A stretch of DNA of 64,000 nt. Source: Longicatena caecimuris (GTDB taxonomy: Bacteria > Bacillota_I > Bacilli_A > Erysipelotrichales > Erysipelotrichaceae). The position numbers and the translations under genes were made by a program. Positions 36,270-43,446 of the stretch are shown here, in pieces. Under the pieces are notes generated by a model, which had not been told where the DNA came from, did no database searches, and saw only the letters and a list, made by a program, of their open reading frames with translations. The stretch lies in assembly GCF_004341945.1 (NCBI RefSeq), contig NZ_SMBP01000014.1, forward strand, positions 18,172-82,171. The letters run 5' to 3'. How positions within the stretch are numbered: the stretch's first letter is position 1; every line of letters starts with the position of its first letter.

Positions 36270-36755
36270 CTATGAAGCCGACTTACGCACAGTAACCTCT
36301 GCACAGACCAACCTAGCTATATGCTCCGCTGTTTCGTTTGTCAGTAGGAAGAACATTCCGTCATTACGGCATTTTTTATGTGTATCGCCATTTAATGTAT
36401 AAACAAAACCTTTAACACAGGTATCGCTACAAGCAGTAGGGTCAATAAGTCTCTTACAGTCACGAGAAGTAGTCATTTTCTTTTGCATTTCAGCAGGCAA
36501 AGAAGCGATTATATCCTCATACTTGCCAGCATTGTCTCCGTAAATACGTGCCAAAACCCCCGACTTCCGAAACACCCAATTCATTACAGTTTTCTTCTCT
36601 AGTTGGTATGAAGCAGCATAACCGCTCTTTGCTTCCTTGATTACAAGGTCACAGCCTTGTTCAATAAGTTTGTTATTAAGTTTCTCGACAAATGCTTGAT
36701 ATTCTGGTGCAACTGCCGATAGAAACTCTTTGAACGAACCCTTTTCTTTTGCCAT
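36270..36755 (-). CDS. hypothetical protein, 161 aa, Cys-rich C-terminus
   Basis: From ATG 36755 (TGGAGGG site). I do not recognise the family. A helical N-terminus (GSFKEFLSAVAPEYQAFVEK) precedes a mixed domain with four to six cysteines (SRDCKRLIDPTACSDTCVKG, HKKCRNDGMFFLL) that could hold a metal. It is an insert relative to Tn916 between orf19 and ardA and has its own promoter (AATGATATAATGTGGGTA upstream), shared in sequence with the VOC gene leader. Confidence 0.65.
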   Translation of the reverse strand: MAKEKGSFKEFLSAVAPEYQAFVEKLNNKLIEQGCDLVIKEAKSGYAASYQLEKKTVMNWVFRKSGVLARIYGDNAGKYEDIIASLPAEMQKKMTTSRDCKRLIDPTACSDTCVKGFVYTLNGDTHKKCRNDGMFFLLTNETAEHIARLVCAEVTVRKSAS

Positions 36756-36842
36756 TACCTTTTCCCTCCATAAAATTCTAATTTCTCTGTTTCTTCGTAC
36801 CCACATTATATCATTTCTAAATTGTCATAACAATGAAATTCG

Positions 36843-37064
36843 CTACGCTCCAATAATCTTATTGAACAGCTCTAACAATACGTCTTTGACACCGCCAGCA
36901 TTAAATACCAATCCAACAGCGACAAGGGCAACCACCAAGAAGCCGATGAGCTTTGAAAACTCACGCTTAAACCCTAAGTAGATACCAATTACCACGATAG
37001 CCATAAGCACAAGTGATTGTGCGTTGCTTAAAAACCATGTGTATAAATTTTGTCCGAAATTCAT
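36843..37064 (-). CDS. conjugal transfer membrane protein, Orf19
   Basis: 73 residues with two hydrophobic helices (AQSLVLMAIVVIGIYLGF; LIGFLVVALVAVGLVF), essentially the Tn916 Orf19 pattern. A small component of the transfer channel. Its ATG follows the stop of the upstream small gene at once. Confidence 0.88.
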   Translation of the reverse strand: MNFGQNLYTWFLSNAQSLVLMAIVVIGIYLGFKREFSKLIGFLVVALVAVGLVFNAGGVKDVLLELFNKIIGA

Positions 37065-37199
37065 TTATTTGTCCTCACTTTCTTTTAATCGTTCCATTTC
37101 TTTGTCTGCTTCTTTTCCTGCCTGCATTAAACACATCAGTATTACGCCCAGCCCCATGCCAAGCGTAAGGAAAAGAAAATCAAATAGTATTCGTTCCAT
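37065..37199 (-). CDS. DUF3789-type small membrane protein, 44 aa
   Basis: A short frame between relaxase and orf19: MERILFDFLFLTLGMGLGVI, then a charged tail ending KESEDK. One N-terminal membrane helix. Such 40-45 residue proteins are found at this place in Tn916-like elements. The TAA touches the ATG of orf19. Confidence 0.75.
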   Translation of the reverse strand: MERILFDFLFLTLGMGLGVILMCLMQAGKEADKEMERLKESEDK

Positions 37200-37213
37200 G
37201 TTTCCATGCTCCT

Positions 37214-38404
37214 TTACTTTACTATAACTTCCTCTGGGGAAGCGGTCTGTTGTGCAATTATCTGTTCGTGTTTCTCTGTCAGCTTTGTATGCTTTCTTAT
37301 TTCTTTGAGATAATCGACACCCGTTTTCTTTGCGATTTCTTCCAGCATTTTAAGCGTCGGGTCTACCTGTCTTTCCACCCACCTTAATGTACGCTCCAGC
37401 GTATAAGGTTCTGGCTGTGAAGTTAATTTCAAAGGTGGTCGTCCCTCGCCAATGAACCAAGCCCAGCGTGCATTGGTTTTCCATTCGCTTTTTCGTTTAT
37501 CTGGTTCTTTATCAGCAAAACGGATATAACGGTTGATAATCGAAAATGCCGTCCTTTCTGCGTCGTAATAAGTCAGCAAATCTCGGACGGCATAATAAGC
37601 ACGTTCATCTTTCAAGCGGATTTCAAATCGGTTCTTTATCGGGACTTCCTCAATCGGTATTCCCAGCTTTGCGTACTGCTCATAATTCTTTTCATACACA
37701 CAGAAGTAAACCTCTGATTTCAAAGAACCGATATACAGCGTATGTCCCATGCCTGCCTTGTCAGCTTCGTTGTGCTTTACCAGCTCGCCAGAAGCGTAAG
37801 ACTTAAAGGAACGGAACACAGAAACACATTCCTCACTTGTGCATCTAGCGGTCAGATCTGGAATATCCAGTATGCCCGCTTTGTCATTGATTGCCAAATC
37901 AAGACGTTTCATCACACCGCCCTCAATGAGTACGTCCATGAAGAAGTCATACCAGCTTCGCTCTTGTGCCAGCAGGTAGCTTTCAAATTGGCGACAGCCT
38001 TTGCCTTTGAGTTCTAAAAGTACGCCTTTTTCTTCATCTTGTGAAGTGTAAACAAACACGTCCCCGATATAGTAATGCTCGGTGTATTTGTAGTGCCCGT
38101 AATCTTCATGGAGCATATAGTCGATATTCAGTTTCAGAATATTCTTGATAACGTGCTTAATATCCATTGTGGGAAAACGGATACGCACATAATCGAACAG
38201 CAGGAACAGCGGTTCGTCGGGATTGAATTTTTCAACAGCTTCCAACAGCTTTGTTTTCATATCCTCGGTAAGTGCCACCGTTCCAGCTTCGATACGGTTT
38301 AAATGTTCACGGCTGATACCAGCCATGAGTGCAAGTCTTGTCTGCGATACGCCGTAATCGCTACGTTTCGCTTTCAAGACGGTTAAAAAATCATTATCTT
38401 TCAG
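37214..38404 (-). CDS. relaxase, MobT/replication-initiation-factor family (Orf20), probable CTG start
   Basis: About 396 residues: N-terminal Cro/C1 helix-turn-helix (YGVSQTRLALMAGISREHLN) and a Rep_trans-type nicking domain (LFDYVRIRFPT, MLHEDYGHYKY, KRLDLAINDKAGILDIP, YIGSLKSEVYFCVYEK). It nicks oriT and starts rolling-circle replication and transfer. There is no ATG: a TAA stands just before CTG 38404, which has GGGGG seven bases upstream. The later TTG at 38377 has no ribosome site and would cut conserved residues. Confidence 0.9.
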   Translation of the reverse strand: MKDNDFLTVLKAKRSDYGVSQTRLALMAGISREHLNRIEAGTVALTEDMKTKLLEAVEKFNPDEPLFLLFDYVRIRFPTMDIKHVIKNILKLNIDYMLHEDYGHYKYTEHYYIGDVFVYTSQDEEKGVLLELKGKGCRQFESYLLAQERSWYDFFMDVLIEGGVMKRLDLAINDKAGILDIPDLTARCTSEECVSVFRSFKSYASGELVKHNEADKAGMGHTLYIGSLKSEVYFCVYEKNYEQYAKLGIPIEEVPIKNRFEIRLKDERAYYAVRDLLTYYDAERTAFSIINRYIRFADKEPDKRKSEWKTNARWAWFIGEGRPPLKLTSQPEPYTLERTLRWVERQVDPTLKMLEEIAKKTGVDYLKEIRKHTKLTEKHEQIIAQQTASPEEVIVK

Positions 38405-38531
38405 TTACGATACCCCCAATCTATGAAATTGTGATATTTTAAGGCTCATATCACAAAAGACTGAAACTTGTAAAAAGCCTTATGCCATGCGGACTTCCAA
38501 GACTTTTTATACCAGTTTCCAATGTATTTGT

Positions 38532-38591
38532 GCCCCTCTGTTAGATACTGAGGGGCTTGTATCTGCTGGCGTGGCTGACGCCACACCAGCA
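38532..38591 (-). other. oriT: origin of transfer (oriT) with two inverted repeats
   Basis: Between the relaxase and tcpA genes. The first hairpin (38532-38556) has arms GCCCCTC / GAGGGGC around a loop reading AGTATCTAACA on the minus strand, matching the MobT nick region of Tn916 (GTATCTAACAG inside C- and G-runs). The second (38564-38591) has arms TGCTGGCGTGGC / GCCACACCAGCA, 12 pairs with one mismatch. This is the expected position of oriT in Tn916. Confidence 0.85.
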
Positions 38592-38595
38592 ACGG

Positions 38596-39990
38596 CTAGT
38601 CCGTTCCATCGCCTTTCGCTTCGCACGTCGCCGTCCCGTCCTGCCTTGCGTATGCAAGAGAAGCTATGGTCTGTAAAAAGTCATGTCCTTTTGGTACAAG
38701 GGGAGTGTAAAATTCACTTATGACGCTTGTTCCTACATCACAATAACCACGTCCTTTGATACGCTTCTGGAAAAACTGTTTCTTCACATCAGAACCGAAC
38801 AGCATACCATACCCAAGCTCGCTGATACGTCCCAAACCGACACGGAAGTTGAAATTATCCCTTATCCCGTCGCTGAAATACTTAGCGTCTGGTCGCTGGC
38901 AGGCAACGATAAGAAAATATCCTGCTTGTCGTCCCAGCATGACGATTTTCTTTAGCTGGCTTAACAGTCCGATACTTTCCTTTGTCCCCAGCATTTCAAA
39001 GAACGCCACATATTCATCAAAGATAAGGAAGTGAGGAGCAAGTCCCAAGTAAGCGTAGTTTTCGCCCGTCTTATAGTTAGTGTGCTGTTTCATATCTTCA
39101 CTACGCTGTACCATGCCGTTATAAAAGGCATTGACGCAATCAATCATATCTTCTTTGGTATGATACACATTTCCCATGACTGTCCCCAAATCTGCCAAGT
39201 CTGCATTTTTAGGGTCTAAGATGTAAAGCTCTGCGTTGGTCTGCAAGAGTGCTTCAATGAGCGTCAGCAGAAAATAGGTTTTACCGCCACCCGTTCCACC
39301 AGCAATCAAAGCATGAGGAAGTGCGTCATATTCCCAGATAAGATTTTTCATCAGTCTAAGACAGCCGTTTTCTGCTTTCACTTCATCAATGGAGATACGG
39401 TTTGCGACCATATCATAAAGCAGGGTGTACTCAATATAGCCGTCATGGAGCGTCTTGTCGGTCAGCTCACAATATAAACCGCTTTCCAGCTTATCCTCTA
39501 ACCGTAAGAGCTGGTCTTGATACTTTCCTAATGTGATTTCACAGCGGATATGAAGCAGTCCTTTTTCCATTTGATAATAGATTTTAGGAAACCAGACGAT
39601 TTTTTCCCTTGATCTGCTTTGCAGGTCAGTAAAAAAACCGCTGTCTTGTACGGTATCTGCTTCATACCACTTATTTTCCAGTATCATTCTTGCCAGCTTT
39701 TGACGGTGCAGGAGCTTCTTGAAACTGTCATAACAGAAGCGGTAATACAGAAAAGCGACCAATGCACAAACACCAGTCGCTATCAGTATGGTTATGAAGT
39801 TGTAAGGGGAAATCGTCAAGTCATTGTCTAATAAGCTGAAATATTCCCAATCGATACACATAAGTTGTTTTATATTCAGTAGCAGGAGAACCGCAACAAA
39901 TACAAACAGAAGCGTTCCTATGGAAAAGTGATAGACAAGATTCTTGTCGCTGGCTCTGATACGGTGTCCTTTGTTTAATATCTTTCTCAT
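38596..39990 (-). CDS. tcpA: FtsK/SpoIIIE-type coupling protein TcpA (Orf21)
   Basis: 464 residues with two N-terminal membrane helices (residues 22-40, 65-85), Walker A AGGTGGGKT at 230-238 and Walker B FLIFDEY at 321-327. It brings the relaxase-DNA complex to the channel and pumps DNA. Its stop codon lies five bases from the oriT hairpin. Confidence 0.95.
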   Translation of the reverse strand: MRKILNKGHRIRASDKNLVYHFSIGTLLFVFVAVLLLLNIKQLMCIDWEYFSLLDNDLTISPYNFITILIATGVCALVAFLYYRFCYDSFKKLLHRQKLARMILENKWYEADTVQDSGFFTDLQSRSREKIVWFPKIYYQMEKGLLHIRCEITLGKYQDQLLRLEDKLESGLYCELTDKTLHDGYIEYTLLYDMVANRISIDEVKAENGCLRLMKNLIWEYDALPHALIAGGTGGGKTYFLLTLIEALLQTNAELYILDPKNADLADLGTVMGNVYHTKEDMIDCVNAFYNGMVQRSEDMKQHTNYKTGENYAYLGLAPHFLIFDEYVAFFEMLGTKESIGLLSQLKKIVMLGRQAGYFLIVACQRPDAKYFSDGIRDNFNFRVGLGRISELGYGMLFGSDVKKQFFQKRIKGRGYCDVGTSVISEFYTPLVPKGHDFLQTIASLAYARQDGTATCEAKGDGTD

Positions 39991-40016
39991 AAATCAATCA
40001 CTCCTTTCTAGGTATG

Positions 40017-40048
40017 AAAAAAGCAGTCAATCCTAAGACTAACTGCTT
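40017..40048 (-). terminator. terminator between cargo block 2 and tcpA
   Basis: Minus-strand AAGCAGTTAGTC - TTAG - GATTGACTGCTT, then six T residues; the tcpA ribosome site follows at once. It should stop transcripts of the inserted block unless antitermination occurs. Confidence 0.7.
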
Positions 40049-40089
40049 TGTGTGTATGGATATAAAATTGACAAACTGAAATTTTAAAA

Positions 40090-40632
40090 TCACTTTTTCT
40101 TGATAAGTTTCAGTTTTATATTTCTTCTGTTGGCAATCTTCTGAAACACCTCTACCACATACAAGCATTGTGCCTGAAATGATAGTAAGGTCAATTCGTC
40201 ATTGGATTGTATTTGTTTCATTGCTTCTTGCAATTCTGAAAGTTCTAGTAAATTGACTGTCACACAAAAGAAAGTTTTCCTACGCCCATCATTATAGTTA
40301 GAAAGTAAGTAAGAAAGAATTTGTGTTTTTTCCTGCTGTTCAAGATTATATTGCTCAATGCCTATGTTTTTCGCTCTTTCTAAATCTGCTTTTTGTCGTC
40401 TGCTCGTAATAAAAATATCATAATCATCAATGTGTTGGTATTTTTCACATGGATATTGCTTACACTCATAGCAATATTCAATCTTTCCATGTTCAAGACT
40501 ACATTTCGCAATTCTGCATGATTGATTACCATTGCCACAACCGCCACAGTAATTTCCCAAAAGCATAGGGCATAGTCCACAATTCAATCCGCAAAGAGAA
40601 AATAATTGGTTTTTGCGTTCAAATCCTTTCAT
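40090..40632 (-). CDS. DUF3795 domain protein
   Basis: 180 residues. The N-terminus has the dense cysteine pattern of DUF3795 (CGLNCGLCPMLLGNYCGGCG, CRIAKC, YCYECKQYPCEKYQ), about ten cysteines, probably zinc or Fe-S binding. The C-terminal half is helical. Function unknown. Last gene of the second cargo, preceded by the shared 47-bp spacer. Confidence 0.8.
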   Translation of the reverse strand: MKGFERKNQLFSLCGLNCGLCPMLLGNYCGGCGNGNQSCRIAKCSLEHGKIEYCYECKQYPCEKYQHIDDYDIFITSRRQKADLERAKNIGIEQYNLEQQEKTQILSYLLSNYNDGRRKTFFCVTVNLLELSELQEAMKQIQSNDELTLLSFQAQCLYVVEVFQKIANRRNIKLKLIKKK

Positions 40633-40650
40633 AGTATTAGTCTCCTAACT

Positions 40651-41465
40651 TCAAATTTATCTTTGGATTTATTGACTTTTACAAACTGGAATTTATCAAT
40701 CAGCATTTCTTATCTCTCTTATATTGCGATTCATTAAATGTCTGCCTAAATTTCTATATAGAAAGGCTTTAAATACGGACATTTCTTGGTGATGTTCTTT
40801 AAGTAAATCGTCTGGGCAATCATATATTCCGAAGTCTTGACTGATTCCTTCGCTTTGAATATAAGTATTGTTTCGCTCAAAATCAATTACAGGATTGCGG
40901 AAATCTTTTACAGCAACACCATATCCGCAAAAAGCACCTATACAAGTAGCATTTATGCTCTGTAATCTTGAGAGGTATTCTTTATCTAAAATAAATGCCT
41001 CAAGTTCATACCATACTCCGTCCAAATAAACTTCTACCCAACTATGAAAAATATTTTTAGGGGCATTTTTATATACAATGCCAGTCATTGCACCTTTTTG
41101 TAATTTTTTATCAATCGTAAATCCATGTATTCGGCATGGGACATTTACTCCACGAAGTAATGCCATGAAAAGCGTTCCTTTTGTATTACATTGTCCATAT
41201 CCATCAGATAAAACTTCTGATGCCGAAATACTATCATCCACATTATATCCGAATAAAATTTCATCACGAACAAAATTGTATATCTGCTTGATACGATTGT
41301 ATATATCAACATCTTTCCATTCTCTATCACTTATTAAATGTTGTATATTGACATCTGAAAAGTTTAACATAGGTGTTTCTCTCAAATACTTCTCCATATA
41401 ATTTACCCTCTCAAAAATTCTAATTTATCTTTGTATTTATTGACTTCCACAAACAAGAATTTATC
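40651..41465. repeat. 47-bp intergenic spacer repeated on both sides of the transglutaminase-like gene
   Basis: 40651-40697 and 41419-41465 agree at 41 of 47 positions and stand in the same orientation, each directly after the stop of one gene and before the start of the next. A 17-bp part (ACAAACCGGAATTTATC) recurs at 36234-36250 after the 161-aa gene. The spacers seem to be the joints of a gene cassette series. Confidence 0.7.
40696..41397 (-). CDS. transglutaminase-like cysteine protease/peptidase domain protein
   Basis: 233 residues. The triad region is visible: SDGYGQCNTKGTLFMALLR (Cys), FHSWVEVYLDGVWYELEAF (His and acidic residue). Proteins of this type hydrolyse or cross-link peptides; many in gut Firmicutes are uncharacterised. 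No signal peptide, so cytoplasmic. Flanked on both sides by the same spacer sequence. Confidence 0.82.
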   Translation of the reverse strand: MEKYLRETPMLNFSDVNIQHLISDREWKDVDIYNRIKQIYNFVRDEILFGYNVDDSISASEVLSDGYGQCNTKGTLFMALLRGVNVPCRIHGFTIDKKLQKGAMTGIVYKNAPKNIFHSWVEVYLDGVWYELEAFILDKEYLSRLQSINATCIGAFCGYGVAVKDFRNPVIDFERNNTYIQSEGISQDFGIYDCPDDLLKEHHQEMSVFKAFLYRNLGRHLMNRNIREIRNAD

Positions 41466-41901
41466 GCATACAAGCATTTATAAATTTCATAGGTACATCC
41501 ATACGTTCTGCAACTTGTTCTGGTGTCATTCCACTATTTAAGAAACGCTTGCACACTATCTTCATGTTTTCTCCAACTTCGATAATATGTTTATCTGGGT
41601 TATAAAAGCGGACTACACGCTGTCCCCATGAATGCTCTATAATAGGGTGGACATATTCAATATCATATTCTTTCAGCCTATCAGCAAATTTATCAAAATC
41701 ATCTTCTTCAAAATAGACTTTAAAATTGTTACCACCAAAAGAAATATCACTTGTACCGATAAACTCTTTGTATGTTTCACTTGTCTGTAAGGCTAAGCCA
41801 CCTGTTAAAGTTTTATTTGCTCCAAAATCCATAATGACATGAAGTCCAAAAACCTTTTTATAAAACTCAACTGATTTATCTATATCAGTTACTACCAACA
41901 T
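41461..41901 (-). CDS. VOC-family (glyoxalase/bleomycin-resistance fold) protein, start probably altered
   Basis: 146 residues: MLVVTDIDKSVEFYKKVFGL, FKVYFEEDDFDKFADRLKEY, VVRFYNPDKHIIEVGE are VOC strands with possible metal ligands. Relatives usually begin with a few more residues ahead of NPMLVVTD. Here the matching upstream codons exist (IFKNP) but without an ATG, because the leader is replaced by a piece resembling orf23. Confidence 0.82.
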   Translation of the reverse strand: MLVVTDIDKSVEFYKKVFGLHVIMDFGANKTLTGGLALQTSETYKEFIGTSDISFGGNNFKVYFEEDDFDKFADRLKEYDIEYVHPIIEHSWGQRVVRFYNPDKHIIEVGENMKIVCKRFLNSGMTPEQVAERMDVPMKFINACMR

Positions 41902-41973
41902 AGGGTTTTTAAATATCGTCGGCTCTTTGAATATCCGAATATATCCACATTATATCATTGCAAATTCTAATAC

Positions 41974-42423
41974 TTATATCTTCCTTTTCTTAAATTTTTC
42001 CTTTGCATATTCATAGGCTTCTTGAATAAGTGGTTTCAATTCTTCAAATTTTTGCTCTGTAGGGTTTAAAATACAGACCCAGCCCATCCATGCGTATATA
42101 GGGTGTGGCATTAGTTGATTGCTGGAAGTAAAATCATATTCCATTTCTACGATACCGCCTTTTATTGGTCGCTTAGGGATACCGCCAAACATATTTACAA
42201 ATGTATTTTTTCTCAACCCCATATTTACACGGTATATGTTTTCTCTATCAAGATTAGAGCTTTTATCATTCTCGCCGTCTTTTTCTTTAACAGTAAGAAT
42301 ATACACCCCACGTTTAAGCGTATTATTAGGATTGTAAAATATACCTTTTTCTCCCCAGCTATTTACTAAAACAGTACCTTCCAAGTTATTAAGACAATAT
42401 TGTAATATCTTATCTGGTGTCAT
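41974..42423 (-). CDS. DUF6194-like family protein
   Basis: 149 residues. DRENIYRVNMGLRKNTF, MPHPIYAWMGWVCILNP and LKPLIQEAYEYAKEKF fit what I remember of DUF6194, a family of unknown function found in many bacteria near regulators. First gene of the second cargo, downstream of orf22. Confidence 0.6.
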   Translation of the reverse strand: MTPDKILQYCLNNLEGTVLVNSWGEKGIFYNPNNTLKRGVYILTVKEKDGENDKSSNLDRENIYRVNMGLRKNTFVNMFGGIPKRPIKGGIVEMEYDFTSSNQLMPHPIYAWMGWVCILNPTEQKFEELKPLIQEAYEYAKEKFKKRKI

Positions 42424-42500
42424 AGATTGTACCTCTCTTTCAATTTACATATATGGTATAAATTATAACTGTGCCATTTATTTTTTTCAATGATATTGCT

Positions 42501-42890
42501 TTATTTTTTCGGCTGTCCCTGCGGAGCATGGTTCTGTGTATTTCCAGCCTGACCGCCTTTGTTCTTCAATACAATATCATCAGCCTTGATATACCAATCA
42601 ACCGTAGTCCCTCTAAAGTTGGCATTTGCCACCGTATCAGCTACGGGATTGATTAACTTCACTTCCTCATTGTAAGGAAAGTCCTTTACGGGAACGTCGG
42701 CAGGAATTGACACTTGTATCATGCGTTCCTGCACACTACATTTCAAATCATAGGTACGACGCTTGATTTCCTCGCTTGTCGTCCCGTCCTCATTTTCTAC
42801 ACGCACCTCATGTCGAAGTGCAGAGAATTTCAATACTCCAAAAGTTTTCTCGTTATCTAATACAATTCCATTTGCTAATCTCATAATCAA
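42501..42890 (-). CDS. DUF961 conjugation protein, Orf22
   Basis: 129 residues of the DUF961/YdcP fold (LANGIVLDNEKTFGVLKFSA, IQVSIPADVPVKDFPYNEEV, VDWYIKADDIVLK). Paired with orf23. Conserved early genes of Tn916-type transfer operons; the role is unknown. The Gln/Asn-rich tail is short. Confidence 0.92.
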   Translation of the reverse strand: MIMRLANGIVLDNEKTFGVLKFSALRHEVRVENEDGTTSEEIKRRTYDLKCSVQERMIQVSIPADVPVKDFPYNEEVKLINPVADTVANANFRGTTVDWYIKADDIVLKNKGGQAGNTQNHAPQGQPKK

Positions 42891-42898
42891 ATACCCCC

Positions 42899-43222
42899 TT
42901 ATTTGCTTTCTGCTGGTAACATATCATCAGCCATTAAAATGTAGTTTGTAAATCCACGTCCTTTGACGTTGTAACCCTCTGCGGTAATGCGTGGGTTAAT
43001 CAGTTTTACTTTCTGCTCTTGCTTAAAATGCTTCTCGCCAGCTTTTGCAGGCAATATAACGATAATGTCGTCGGCTCTCTGAATATCCGAATACAAGTTG
43101 TAACTTCTTGATACGGGAGTGTAACGCCCATTGATACGTTGCTGGTCTACTTTGTTTTCCCCTGCAAATTCCAAGTTTCCAAAAGTCTGTGCCACATTCG
43201 GCACGATATATTTTAATTCCAT
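42899..43222 (-). CDS. DUF961 conjugation protein, Orf23
   Basis: 107 residues (KYIVPNVAQTFGNLEFAGE, NLYSDIQRADDIIVILPA, GFTNYILMADDMLP). Sister of orf22, eight bases apart. About 28 bases of this gene coding for YSDIQRADDI recur in front of the VOC gene. Confidence 0.92.
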   Translation of the reverse strand: MELKYIVPNVAQTFGNLEFAGENKVDQQRINGRYTPVSRSYNLYSDIQRADDIIVILPAKAGEKHFKQEQKVKLINPRITAEGYNVKGRGFTNYILMADDMLPAESK

Positions 43223-43301
43223 ATTGTTTTACCTCGTTTCTTTCTTTAAGTTTGATTGATGTGTGTATTCTGGCATTTAGGAAAGTACCAGCAAGCCCCC
43301 A

Positions 43302-43343
43302 GATAGTAAAGGGTAAATAAATGCTAACGCACCCTTGACTATC
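43302..43343. other. stem-loop between the adhesin gene and orf23
   Basis: Arms GATAGTAAAGGGT and ACCCTTGACTATC pair over 13 positions with one mismatch around a 16-base loop. A second arm pair GGCAGAC / GTCTGCC follows within 43361-43395. The 224-bp gap holds no gene; it may be an RNA leader or a replication signal. Confidence 0.5.
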
Positions 43344-43446
43344 CGTGTTCTTGCAGGTAATCGGCAGACAAGCCAGAATAGGTATAGTCTGCCTATCTAA
43401 GCTACGGCGGAGAGCGTGATTTTTCTTTTCTCATACAGCTACCGCC

